Positions 16,229 to 25,853 of a DNA stretch of 31,672 nucleotides are shown in pieces (the stretch's first letter is position 1; the number at the start of each line of letters is the position of its first letter). The notes under the pieces were generated by a model. The model was not told the origin of the DNA. It searched no databases and was given only the letters and a program-made list of their open reading frames with translations. This DNA is from Deltaproteobacteria bacterium (lineage in GTDB: Bacteria; Desulfobacterota; Desulfarculia; Desulfarculales; Desulfarculaceae): assembly GCA_020444165.1 (NCBI GenBank), contig JAHLLK010000069.1, forward strand, positions 1-31,672. The letters run 5' to 3'. A program made the translations under genes and the position numbers.

Positions 16229-16385
16229 GGGGTGCTAAGCACTCCGTCGACCTTGCAGGAGCGTTCTCATCCGATCCCCGGGGCGGCGCCGAGTGGCCGG
16301 GCCGGCAAAACCTGGGGCGGCCGCGCGGCGGCCGGGAATATCCAGATAGGTTAATTGTTCAAACCTAAGAAACTGAGGGAGGCCC

Positions 16386-18374
<1,989 letters not shown>

Positions 18375-18381
18375 CCACCTA

Positions 18382-18413
18382 GGCCGGGGGCGTCCTGCGG
18401 GACGCCCCCGGCC
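18382..18413 (+). terminator. Strong hairpin after acs
   Basis: Perfect 14-bp stem (18382-18395 and 18400-18413) with loop TGCG, seven bases after the acs stop. No T-tract follows, so it is a weak terminator or a 3' stabiliser. Confidence 0.6.
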
Positions 18414-18621
18414 AGGTCACCAGCGCCCCAAAGGCCGCGGGCCCCAGCCCCACCCCCAGGCAAACCAGATTTTTTGGAAGCCCCGGGGACGGCCCGCCGC
18501 CTGAGCAGAGATTTCTTGCAGAAGCCACGGACCAGCATTTCAGATACAATTTTAGGATCCCCCGCACTTCTTGCGGAGACTACGGCCCGCCGGGGGTATA
18601 CCCACAGCGAGAGAGGCAGAC

Positions 18622-20553
18622 ATGCACCCCGACTCCGCCGCCGCTCCCCTGTCCCGGGAAACTTTACTGCGTTTTTTGGAGTACACTCCCCCCTTCAGCG
18701 AATTGGACGCTCCCACCCTCACCAACCTGGTGGAGCGCTGTCAGGTGGAATTTTATCCCGAGGGCACCCGTCTCTTGGAACGGGGTAAGAGCCCCGTGAC
18801 CCACCTGCGGGTCATCTACGAGGGCAAGATCAAGCTGTTTTTGCAGGACGAGGAAGGCGAGACCAGCTATCAGGACTTCCGGGACCGGGGGGAAACCATC
18901 GGCGCCCTGGGCATCCTCCGAGGCAGCATGGCCCACCTGGACGTGGTGACCGAGCGGGACACCATCTGCATCCTCATCGAGCAAGGCGACTTTCTGGAGC
19001 TTATCGCCAAAAGCACCGCTTTCTCCCGCTACTACCTGAAGACCATCACCGAGGTCTACGTTTCCAAGACCCTGAGCCAACTGGAAAAACCCCGGGCCCG
19101 GGTCAATTCGGAAAGCATCCTGTATCTCTTCACCGCCCAGGTGGGCGATGTGGTACGGGGCAAGCCGGTCACCATCCCCCATGACGAGACCGTGCAAAAA
19201 GCCGCCCGCACCATGAACGAACGCCGGGTGGGGTACCTCCTGGTCACCGGCCCGGCCGGCCAGGTGCTGGGTATCGTCACCGACCGGGACCTGCGCACCA
19301 AGGTGGTGGCCGCGGGAGAAAACATCACCACCCCGGTGGAGCGGGTCATGTCCGCCCCGGTGGAGGCCGTGTCCCACTACACCACTTGCTTCGACGCCCT
19401 CCTGGAGATGATGCGGCAACGGGTGCACCACCTGGTGGTGTCCAAACAGGGCGAGATCGTAGGCGTGGTGAGCGGCCATGACCTGATGGTCCTGCAGGGA
19501 TCCTCGCCCTTGGTGCTGGTCCGCCAGATCAGCGCCGCCCGCAGTTTTGAGGAGGTTTACGACCTGTCCCTCAAGAGCCCCCGGGTGGTGCGCTCCTTGA
19601 TCTATGAAGGCGCCAAGGCCGGCAATATCACCCGCATGATCACCCTGATCAACGACTACATCCTGGACCGCATCCTCTCCCTGATGGAGCAGAAGCTGGG
19701 CCAGCCGCCCCTGCCCTTCTGCTGGCTGCTGATGGGCAGCGAGGGACGGCGGGAGCAGACCTACCGCACCGACCAGGACAACGGCCTCATTTACGCGGAC
19801 CCCGAGGACGAGCACCAGGCCAAGCTGGCCGAGGACTACTTCCGCATCCTGGCCGAGGAGACCATCGAGCACCTGGTGGCCTGCGGCTTTCCCCGCTGCC
19901 ACGGCAACATCATGGCCAGCAACCCGGATTGGCGGCGGCCCTACTCGGTTTGGCAGGGCTACTTTGACCGCTGGATCAAAACCCCCGAACCCAAGGAAGT
20001 GCTGCACGCCACCATATTCTTCGATTTCCGCCCTGGCTGGGGAGACTTGGAACTGGGCCAGCGCCTGCGGAACCACCTGACCAACCAGGTCAAGGGCAAG
20101 GACATCTTCCTGCGCTTCCTGGCCCGGGACACCCTGACCACCCTGCCCGCCCTCAGCTTTTTCAAGAACTTCATCGTGGAAAAGGAAGGCCCCCACAAAA
20201 ACAAGTTGGACCTCAAGGAAAAAGGCATGGTGCCGTTCGTGGATTTCGCCCGGGTGCTGTCCCTGCAATATCAGGTGCCGGAGACCAACACCCTGGAACG
20301 TTTGATGATTTTGGGCGACAACGGGAACATCAGCCGGGATCTCCTGGAAAAGTCCAGCCAGGCCTATGAATTCCAAATGCAACTCCGGCTGGTGCACCAG
20401 CAGAGCATGCACGAGCAGGGCCTGGAGCCCGACAACTTCATCGATCCCCACGAGTTGAGCTATCTGGAGCGGCGCACTTTGAAGGAAGCTTTTGGCGTGG
20501 TGGCGGAGTTGAAGTCCTACCTCAAAGACGTGTTTCAACTTTCAGCCGGCTAA
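18622..20553 (+). CDS. cNMP-binding/CBS-pair/DUF294 putative nucleotidyltransferase, intact motif
   Basis: A 643-residue paralogue of the protein at 13563. Order of domains: cyclic-nucleotide-binding fold (about 15-145), CBS pair (about 172-295), DUF294 nucleotidyltransferase-like domain (about 320-460) and DUF294 C-terminal domain (about 500-640). The catalytic signature is complete: GSEGRREQT at 372-380 and TDQDN at 383-387, as in GlnD-type enzymes that attach or remove nucleotides on a target protein. The target is unknown. I chose ATG 18622 because GAGAGAGG lies just upstream, rather than the TTG frame start at 18571. The gap of 247 bp from acs and the hairpin after acs suggest an own promoter. 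A regulatory role around acetate metabolism is inferred from gene order. Confidence 0.87.
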   Translation: MHPDSAAAPLSRETLLRFLEYTPPFSELDAPTLTNLVERCQVEFYPEGTRLLERGKSPVTHLRVIYEGKIKLFLQDEEGETSYQDFRDRGETIGALGILRGSMAHLDVVTERDTICILIEQGDFLELIAKSTAFSRYYLKTITEVYVSKTLSQLEKPRARVNSESILYLFTAQVGDVVRGKPVTIPHDETVQKAARTMNERRVGYLLVTGPAGQVLGIVTDRDLRTKVVAAGENITTPVERVMSAPVEAVSHYTTCFDALLEMMRQRVHHLVVSKQGEIVGVVSGHDLMVLQGSSPLVLVRQISAARSFEEVYDLSLKSPRVVRSLIYEGAKAGNITRMITLINDYILDRILSLMEQKLGQPPLPFCWLLMGSEGRREQTYRTDQDNGLIYADPEDEHQAKLAEDYFRILAEETIEHLVACGFPRCHGNIMASNPDWRRPYSVWQGYFDRWIKTPEPKEVLHATIFFDFRPGWGDLELGQRLRNHLTNQVKGKDIFLRFLARDTLTTLPALSFFKNFIVEKEGPHKNKLDLKEKGMVPFVDFARVLSLQYQVPETNTLERLMILGDNGNISRDLLEKSSQAYEFQMQLRLVHQQSMHEQGLEPDNFIDPHELSYLERRTLKEAFGVVAELKSYLKDVFQLSAG

Positions 20554-20562
20554 AGGCAAAAG

Positions 20563-20650
20563 GAGACCATTGCACGGCAATTTATGGAGAACTTAAAATG
20601 CCTTGTATAACCAGTTAATGGTTGCTGTGTTGCTGTGTTGCAATGGTCTC
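20563..20650. repeat. Inverted repeat GAGACCATTGCA, 12 bp, 64-bp spacer
   Basis: Perfect 12-bp inverted repeat at 20563-20574 and 20639-20650. The same motif with one change (GAGACCGTTGCA) lies at 20763-20774 on the minus strand, and GAGACTGTTGCA opens the three-hairpin element at 6906. The 88-bp unit could be a decayed miniature transposable element, but I see no target-site duplication. Confidence 0.45.
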
Positions 20651-20672
20651 ACCCGGGCCACGGACGGACGGC

Positions 20673-20779
20673 CGCATAACAAGCCTAAAAGGCTTGTTAT
20701 GCGTGAGGCTTGGCAAACCACGTATTTGCCAAGCCGGTAGTTGCACAAGGCAGGAAGCCTTGTGCAACGGTCTCAAAAG
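20673..20779 (-). repeat. Three-hairpin intergenic element, copy B
   Basis: Reverse-strand homologue of 6901-7008. Reading the minus strand, the hairpins are 20757-20768/20740-20751 (12 bp perfect), 20725-20735/20707-20717 (11 bp perfect) and 20690-20703/20673-20686 (14 bp perfect). Stem changes relative to copy A are compensated on the opposite arm. It sits between the convergent DUF294 gene and the 276-residue membrane protein gene. Confidence 0.8.
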
Positions 20780-20889
20780 GCAGACTTGCCGGCCCTGCCG
20801 CCTCCCAACCCGGTCCCGACGGGCGAGCAGGGCCCTTAAAGCCGCCGCGCCGGGAGCAAGCCCCGGGCGGACCGGCCGGCACCGAGTGG

Positions 20890-20921
20890 CCCACCCCCGG
20901 TCCTCAGGGCCCGGGGGTGGG
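20890..20921 (-). terminator. Hairpin between convergent genes
   Basis: Perfect 11-bp stem CCCACCCCCGG/CCGGGGGTGGG (20890-20900 and 20911-20921), two bases beyond the stop of the minus-strand membrane protein gene. The minus-strand side has no T-run. On the plus strand a run of nine T follows at 20938-20946. It is a possible, not certain, terminator. Confidence 0.5.
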
Positions 20922-20923
20922 AC

Positions 20924-21754
20924 TCAGTTCATAACCGTTTTTTTTTCCTGATTAAGCTCCCGCAAGGCGGCCACGGCCTGTTCATTGCCGGCCTGGGCCT
21001 CCTGCTCCATGGCCCGGCGGCCCTCGTCGCCCAGCTCCGCCAGCATCTGGCGGCTACCCTGCCGCAGACAGCCCAGGTCCACGTCCTTGGTGGACAAGCC
21101 CAAAAGGAGCGCGGGCACCGCCTCGCCACCCATTTTCAGAATCTCGTCCTCGGCCAAGACTTTTACCGCCGGGTCCGGCGAGCACAGGCGCACCACCAAG
21201 TCGCTGGCACGGGGGAAATGCCGCCAACCCGCGTTCTGATAGTAGAAATCCCCTCCCAAAACCAGGAGCCAGAGGGCCAACATGCCCCAAACCGCCAGCG
21301 AGACCGGCCGGGGAGCCAGCTTTTGGGCCAGGCGGAGCCCCTGATATACCGCTACGGCCAGGGCCAGGCAAAGGACCATGATCACCAAGGCCGGGGAGAG
21401 CATCATCAAAGGGGGAATAAGATCATCCACCCCGCGGTAGGGGTTGACCGAAAAGTAGAGATTCATGGGCCGGATGAACTTTTCCAGGAAGAACCACCCA
21501 CCCGTGACGTAGATGGACAGGGCTGGAAAAGCGGCCCACCACCGTCCCCGCCACAAGAGAAAGGCCAGGCCGCCCAACAAGACGCCGGCTGCCAGGACAC
21601 CAAGATCACCCAAACGGAGGTACTCCAGTTGGTTGATATCGTTCACGCTCATGAGCACCACCAGGGCCACCAAGGTGGGCCCGGCCGCCGCCAAGGAGGC
21701 CTTCAGCAGGCGCTTATGGGTGTCGGGAGGCATTTCGGGGGCGGTTTTAGGCAT
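20924..21754 (-). CDS. Unknown membrane protein with C-terminal helical (HEAT-like) tail
   Basis: A 276-residue protein I cannot place in a named family. The first 180 residues carry about five hydrophobic membrane segments (near 18-37, 48-67, 72-90, 115-140 and 155-175). The rest is soluble and helical: DPAVKVLAEDEILKMGGEAV...LLLGLS resembles a HEAT-type repeat pair, which usually serves protein contacts. AGAGGA lies six bases before ATG 21754. It is the third gene of a minus-strand run after the DUF4212 and symporter genes (102-bp gap), so it may assist or sense the transport system. That is inference from position only. Confidence 0.7.
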   Translation of the reverse strand: MPKTAPEMPPDTHKRLLKASLAAAGPTLVALVVLMSVNDINQLEYLRLGDLGVLAAGVLLGGLAFLLWRGRWWAAFPALSIYVTGGWFFLEKFIRPMNLYFSVNPYRGVDDLIPPLMMLSPALVIMVLCLALAVAVYQGLRLAQKLAPRPVSLAVWGMLALWLLVLGGDFYYQNAGWRHFPRASDLVVRLCSPDPAVKVLAEDEILKMGGEAVPALLLGLSTKDVDLGCLRQGSRQMLAELGDEGRRAMEQEAQAGNEQAVAALRELNQEKKTVMN

Positions 21755-21856
21755 AAGTCATCCTCTGCTCGGTTCCGCTGCACGTAAGGACTGGCTGCAT
21801 GAAAGATTTGAGGATTGCCGGCGGGGCGCCGGAGCGTCCCGCCGGATGACAGGTTT

Positions 21857-23635
21857 TTAGTGATCCACCGCCGCGCCGGCCCCCTTGGGGCTCCGCACGA
21901 ACTCCACGATCTCTTGCACCTCTGGCGGAGGCGCCTTGGTGACCGCGGAAACCGCGATGGCCACGATGAAGTTCAGGAGCATACCGATGGTTCCGATACC
22001 TTCGGGGGTGATCCCCAGGAACCAGTTGCTGACCCCCAAGAACTTGGTCTGGATGATGTAGATAGCCGTGAACAGGATACCCACAACCATGCCGGCGATA
22101 CACCCTTCCCTGGTTGTCCGCTTGGTAAAGATGCCAAGCACGATTATGGGGAAGAAGCTCGAGGCAGCCAAGCCGAAGGCGAAGGCCACCACCTGGGCCA
22201 CGAACGCTGGAGGATAGATGCCGAAGTAACCGGCGCAGATCACGGCCACGCCGATCATGATGCGGGCCACCAACAGGCGTTGCTTCTCAGTGGCCTTCTT
22301 GTTGACAATGCGGAAATAGAGGTCGTGGCTCACCGAGGAGCCCACCACCAAGAGGAGACCGGCCGCCGTGGACAGGGCCGCGGCCAGACCACCGGCCGCC
22401 ACCAAGCCCACCACCCAGGCGGGCAGACCGCCGATCTCCGGACTGGCCAAGACCATGATGTCACGGTCGATGTAAAGCTCGTTGGCGTTATCCGTGGGCT
22501 TGTTGGCCATCAAAGGCTGGCCGTACTTGCCCACCTCGTGGGTCCACTTGGGCGCCTTGCCCTCAAAGGGGGGCCCGGGACGGTATTGGATGATGCCGTC
22601 GCCGTTCTTGTCGAGCCAGCCGATGAGGCCGGGCTTCTCCCAGTTCTTGAACCAGGCAGGCGCTTCCTTGTAGGGCTTGTCTTCCAGGGTGTTGATCATG
22701 TTGTAGCGCACGAAGGCGGCCACGGCAGGGGCCGTGGTGTACAGGAGGGCGATGAAAAGAAGGGCCCAGCCCGCGCTCAGGCGGGCGGCGCGCACGCTAG
22801 GCACCGTGTAGAACCGGATGATGACGTGGGGCAGACCCGCCGTGCCCACCATCAGGGCGAAGGTGATGCAAAACACGTTCAGCATGTCCGTGTTGGTGGT
22901 GGCAAAGGCCTTGGTGTACTCCACGAAGCCCAGGTCTTTGGCTATGATGTTCAAGGTATCCAACAGGTACTTGCCCGCGTCGGCCCCCGCCGCGATGGTG
23001 GAGCCGAAACCGATCTGGGGGATCGGCACGCCGGTGACCTTGTAGGAAACCGCGATGGCTGGAATCAAATAGGCCATAATCAAGACGCAGTACTGGGCCA
23101 CCTGGGTCCAGGTGATGCCCTTCATGCCGCCCAGGGAGGCGTAAAGGAACACGATGCACATACCGATGATGACGCCTGTATTTATGTCCACCTCCAGGAA
23201 CCGGCTGAATACGATGCCCACACCGCGCATCTGGCCGGCCACGTAAGTGAAGGACACGAACACCGCGCAAGCCGCCGCCACCATGCGGGCGGTGTCGGAA
23301 TAATAGCGGTCACCCACGAAGTCCGGCACGGTGAACTTGCCGAACTTGCGGAGGTAGGGAGCCAGGAAAAGGGCCAACAGCACATAGCCGCCGGTCCAAC
23401 CCATCAGGTAGTAGCAGCCGGGATACCCCAGAAAGGAGATCAAACCGGCCATGGAAATGAACGAAGCGGCGCTCATCCAGTCGGCGCCGGTGGCCATGCC
23501 GTTGGCGATGGGGGGCACGCCCATGCCCGCCACGTAAAATCCCTTGACGTCCTGCACTCGTGACCGCCAGGCGATCACGATGTATACGGCGAAGCTGAGT
23601 CCCACCCAAAAATAGGTCCATCCTAAAATACTCAT
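21857..23635 (-). CDS. Large sodium:solute symporter (VC_2705-type, probable acetate/short-chain acid importer)
   Basis: A 592-residue SSS-family (SLC5 fold) permease with about 13 membrane segments. Family landmarks include GMGVPPIANGMATGADWMSAASF near the N-terminus, the YASLGGMKGITWTQ segment and the AALSTAAGLLLVVGSSVSHD segment. It is longer than E. coli ActP because of a hydrophilic insert at about 318-390, in which DKNGDGIIQY (342-351) looks like a calcium-binding EF-hand or dockerin loop. The gene for a DUF4212 small subunit ends 48 bp upstream, the pairing known for the VC_2705 subfamily. GGGGAGA precedes ATG 23635. Proximity to acs and prpE suggests acetate or propionate as substrate; this is inference. 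Confidence 0.87.
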   Translation of the reverse strand: MSILGWTYFWVGLSFAVYIVIAWRSRVQDVKGFYVAGMGVPPIANGMATGADWMSAASFISMAGLISFLGYPGCYYLMGWTGGYVLLALFLAPYLRKFGKFTVPDFVGDRYYSDTARMVAAACAVFVSFTYVAGQMRGVGIVFSRFLEVDINTGVIIGMCIVFLYASLGGMKGITWTQVAQYCVLIMAYLIPAIAVSYKVTGVPIPQIGFGSTIAAGADAGKYLLDTLNIIAKDLGFVEYTKAFATTNTDMLNVFCITFALMVGTAGLPHVIIRFYTVPSVRAARLSAGWALLFIALLYTTAPAVAAFVRYNMINTLEDKPYKEAPAWFKNWEKPGLIGWLDKNGDGIIQYRPGPPFEGKAPKWTHEVGKYGQPLMANKPTDNANELYIDRDIMVLASPEIGGLPAWVVGLVAAGGLAAALSTAAGLLLVVGSSVSHDLYFRIVNKKATEKQRLLVARIMIGVAVICAGYFGIYPPAFVAQVVAFAFGLAASSFFPIIVLGIFTKRTTREGCIAGMVVGILFTAIYIIQTKFLGVSNWFLGITPEGIGTIGMLLNFIVAIAVSAVTKAPPPEVQEIVEFVRSPKGAGAAVDH

Positions 23636-23683
23636 TTTCTTCTCCCCGTGGTGACAGGGTTGCCGATTTCGGCCGCCCCGCAG

Positions 23684-23977
23684 CTACTCATCCAGCTCAT
23701 ATTCCTTGTCCAGCTTGCGCATGATGTAGCAATAGACGAAGATGAGGATCACGAAGATGTAGATCGAGCCTTGCTGCGCGAACCAAAACCCCAGAGGGAA
23801 GCCCCCCAGGTGTATGCTGTTGAGCGGCACCACCAGGAAAATGCTGAGTAAATAGCCAGCGATGAACCAAACCACGAGCAGTGAGATCATCACCCTAATA
23901 TTCTTCCGCCAGTATTCCTCCATCTTCTTTGGGACTTGATCTGCCACTACTCCCCTCCCTTTCTTGCCTCGGACCAC
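23684..23977 (-). CDS. DUF4212 sodium:solute symporter small subunit
   Basis: A 97-residue protein with two membrane segments (about 30-50 and 68-90) and the family core YWRKNIRVMISLLVVWF followed by GGFPLGFWFAQQGSIYIFV. DUF4212 proteins are encoded directly before large VC_2705-type sodium:solute symporters and are regarded as their small subunit, as here (48-bp gap). The start is probably the GTG at 23977, because GGAGG lies six bases upstream of it; the internal ATG at 23923 has only a weak site but would still give the full DUF4212 core. It is the first gene of the symporter run. Confidence 0.88.
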   Translation of the reverse strand: MVRGKKGRGVVADQVPKKMEEYWRKNIRVMISLLVVWFIAGYLLSIFLVVPLNSIHLGGFPLGFWFAQQGSIYIFVILIFVYCYIMRKLDKEYELDE

Positions 23978-24287
23978 CCCGATCCTCCGGCAATGACCAT
24001 GTGTTTTGGCGAGCCCTTGGGAGTTTGCGCCTGACCAGGGCGCCAGCGGGGAGTTTCCGCGCCGGGACAGTGAATTGGAAGCCCTGTCCCGGGGCCAGCG
24101 GGGAGATGGAGAGAAGGGCTTGCCTGGGCGTTCTGCCCGACCAGTAAGCCTGTTCCTTTGTGAATGGTAGCTAAGCGGAAGGGAAGGATACTATGGGGGG
24201 AAACCTGTATTTAAGCGGGGGGTGCCCCCCACTACCAGGTTTATTTCCCCCCTGGGCAGGTTCAAGGCTGATCCGGACCTGGGAATT
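23978..24287. other. Promoter-containing gap before the symporter operon, with nested hairpin
   Basis: This gap lies between the response regulator (minus strand) and the DUF4212-symporter genes. It holds a nested hairpin at 24195-24252 (outer arms GGGGGGAAACCTG and CAGGTTTATTTCCCCCC, inner GGGGGG/CCCCCC) just after the regulator stop, without a T-tract. A 12-base direct repeat GCCAGCGGGGAG lies near 24042 and 24094, with an inverted repeat GGGACAG/CTGTCCC between them. The direct repeat could be an operator for the neighbouring regulator. I found no convincing sigma-54 or sigma-70 promoter by eye. Confidence 0.4.
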
Positions 24288-24956
24288 TCAGCCTTCCCAC
24301 AGATCGGGGTCCACGATCCCGATTTTTATGGCCAGTTTCACCAGCTCCAGCCGATCTTTGAGGCCCAGCTTGCGCATGATGTTGGTGCGGTGCTTCTCCA
24401 CCGTCTTGGGGCTCACCGTGAGCACCTCGGCGATCTGGTTGGTGGAGCTGCCTTCGGCCACCAGGCGGAAGATCTGCTGCTCGCGCTCGGACAACAGGTC
24501 GTAACCCTTGATCGGCGGCTTGCGGTCACGGCTCTGCAAATAGGCTGAGATGACCTCGGCCCTGATCTTGGAGCTGAGGAAATACTCCCCCCGTTGGGCG
24601 GCGCGCACGGCTTCCACCACGTCGGTCGAGGGTGAGGCCTTGAGCACGTAGCCCAGAGCGCCGGCGTCCAGGCTGCGGTGCACCATGGACTCCTTGCTGT
24701 GCATGGACAGCACCACGATCTGGCACTGCGGCACGGTTTCCTTGATCAGGCTCAGGGCCTCCATGCCGCTGATGCCGGGCATGGCGATGTCCAAGACCAC
24801 CACGTTGGGCTTCATGGCGCGGGCGGCCTCCAGGGCTTCCAGCCCGTCACTGGCCTCTCCCACCACCTCCATGTCCTCCTCGGCGGACAGGATCTGGCGG
24901 ATTCCTTCCCGCACCACGCTGTGGTCGTCCACGATCAGAATCCGGAGTTTTTCCAA
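24288..24956 (-). CDS. NarL/LuxR-family response regulator (CrbR/ErdR-like by context)
   Basis: A 222-residue two-domain regulator. The receiver domain (1-120) has D10-D11, the phosphorylated D56 in VVVLDIAMPG, S84 and K106. The LuxR-type helix-turn-helix (about 155-215) contains LSEREQQIFRLVAEGSS and SPKTVEKHRTNIMRKL. The predicted start is a TTG at 24956 with GGAGG four bases upstream, since no ATG fits the conserved LRILIVDDH. In Vibrio and Pseudomonas a regulator of this build (CrbR/ErdR), paired with a transporter-like kinase, activates acs. The kinase upstream and the symporter genes downstream make the same role likely here. The gene is separated from the kinase gene by about 900 bp of repeats and a terminator, so it is probably transcribed independently. 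Confidence 0.88.
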   Translation of the reverse strand: MEKLRILIVDDHSVVREGIRQILSAEEDMEVVGEASDGLEALEAARAMKPNVVVLDIAMPGISGMEALSLIKETVPQCQIVVLSMHSKESMVHRSLDAGALGYVLKASPSTDVVEAVRAAQRGEYFLSSKIRAEVISAYLQSRDRKPPIKGYDLLSEREQQIFRLVAEGSSTNQIAEVLTVSPKTVEKHRTNIMRKLGLKDRLELVKLAIKIGIVDPDLWEG

Positions 24957-24994
24957 AGCGCCTCCGATTTCTAGGTCGGAAATGGCCTTCCATG

Positions 24995-25482
24995 GCCATT
25001 TCCTCTTGGAATTCGCCTGGAGTGAATCCAGGCGAATTCACGCCGGGCGCCAGCCTGCGGCTTGCACCCTTGCGGCGGGCCATCCTGGCCCGCTCTGAAT
25101 CAGGCATCTGACCTGATCGCCAGCTTGTGCCTACTCGTGCGGCTACCGCCAGGTCGAAAATGGCCGTCCGCGGGGTCCCCAAGCCAGTCGAAGGCTGGTT
25201 TGGGGTGCTCCAGAGCCATTTCCTCTTGGAAATCGCCTGGAGTGAATCCAGGCGAATTCACGCCGGGCGCCAGCCTGCGGCTTGCACCCTTGCGGCGGGC
25301 CATCCTGGCCCGCTCTGAATCAGGCATCTGACCTGATCGCCAGCTTGTGCCTACTCGTGCGGCTACCGCCAGGTCGAAAATGGCCGTCCGCGGGGTCCCC
25401 AAGCCAGTCGAAGGCTGGTTTGGGGTGCTCCAGGGCCATTTCCTCTTGGAATTCGCCTGGAGTGAATCCAGGCGAATTCACG
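24995..25482. repeat. 220-bp tandem direct repeat, two full copies plus a partial third
   Basis: Exact 220-bp period: 24995-25214, 25215-25434 and a partial 25435-25482. The two full copies differ at about two bases, so the duplication is recent. Each unit begins GCCATTTCCTCTTGGA and contains several hairpins: ATTCGCCTGG/CCAGGCGAAT, GGGCCA/TGGCCC and CCCCAAGCCAG/CTGGTTTGGGG. The period is not a multiple of three, so the unit is not coding. It lies between the response regulator and sensor kinase genes. Confidence 0.92.
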
Positions 25483-25690
25483 GAAACGCGCTTCGCGTCG
25501 CTCGTCGCGTTTCCGGCGGGCCTTCCGCCGGGTCCCCGAGCAAGCCCCGGGCTTGCTCGGGGTGGTCCTGGCCCGCTCTGATACAGGCCTCCAACTCTCT
25601 ATCTGGCCGGCCAGCCATGCGCGCGGTTGCCGCCGGCTCGGAAACGGTGGATGGCCAATCCACAAGCCATTTAAAACTATAAAGTTTTTT
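25483..25690. repeat. Diverged copy of the 220-bp unit with exchanged hairpins
   Basis: After the partial third unit the sequence switches to different hairpins (GGAAACGCG/CGCGTTTCC at about 25481-25513, and a perfect 12-bp stem 25534-25545/25551-25562). It then returns to a recognisable but decayed match to the unit (CCTGGCCCGCTCTGAT..CAGGC, later GTTGCCGCCGGCTCGGAAA). The array thus grades from near-identical to decayed copies in which some hairpins were replaced. Confidence 0.65.
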
Positions 25691-25703
25691 TGAGGAAAGG
25701 AGG

Positions 25704-25793
25704 TGTGGGGGGAAACCGCGGGGTCCCCGGAAAAGCCCAGCTTTTCTGGGGTGCAACCCCCTTTTTGTTCACAAAAAGGGGGTTCCCCCCACA
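25704..25793. promoter_or_regulatory. Multi-branched hairpin cluster downstream of the sensor kinase gene
   Basis: Outer arms 25704-25717 and 25781-25793 (TGTGGGGGG..ACC with GGTTCCCCCCACA) enclose two hairpins: 25725-25736/25740-25751 and the perfect 12-bp 25755-25766/25773-25784. The GGTT at 25781-25784 can pair either with the outer arm or with the last hairpin, so two alternative folds are possible. No coding potential. Confidence 0.55.
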
Positions 25794-25809
25794 TCTTCTC
25801 GTATTTCCG

Positions 25810-25836
25810 AAAAACTCCCACGGCTACCCGCGGGAG
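25810..25836 (-). terminator. Intrinsic terminator of the sensor kinase operon
   Basis: Read on the minus strand: stem CTCCCGCGG/CCGTGGGAG (25836-25815, one G-T pair, loop GTAG) followed by five T (25814-25810), 17 bases after the kinase stop codon. It separates kinase and regulator transcripts. Confidence 0.75.
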
Positions 25837-25853
25837 AGAAGTCCCCCTACACC

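Noticed and set aside
16320..16385. Sigma-54 promoter before acs
   Set aside because: A TGGC..GCA pattern upstream has the wrong spacing between the GG and GC elements.
24995..25482. CRISPR array
   Set aside because: The 220-bp units are contiguous and nearly identical throughout; there is no short repeat/unique spacer alternation and no cas gene.
24847..25682. Repeated 89- to 111-codon frames over the 220-bp repeats
   Set aside because: The repeat period of 220 is not a multiple of three; frames repeat only because the DNA does, and no start signal is present.
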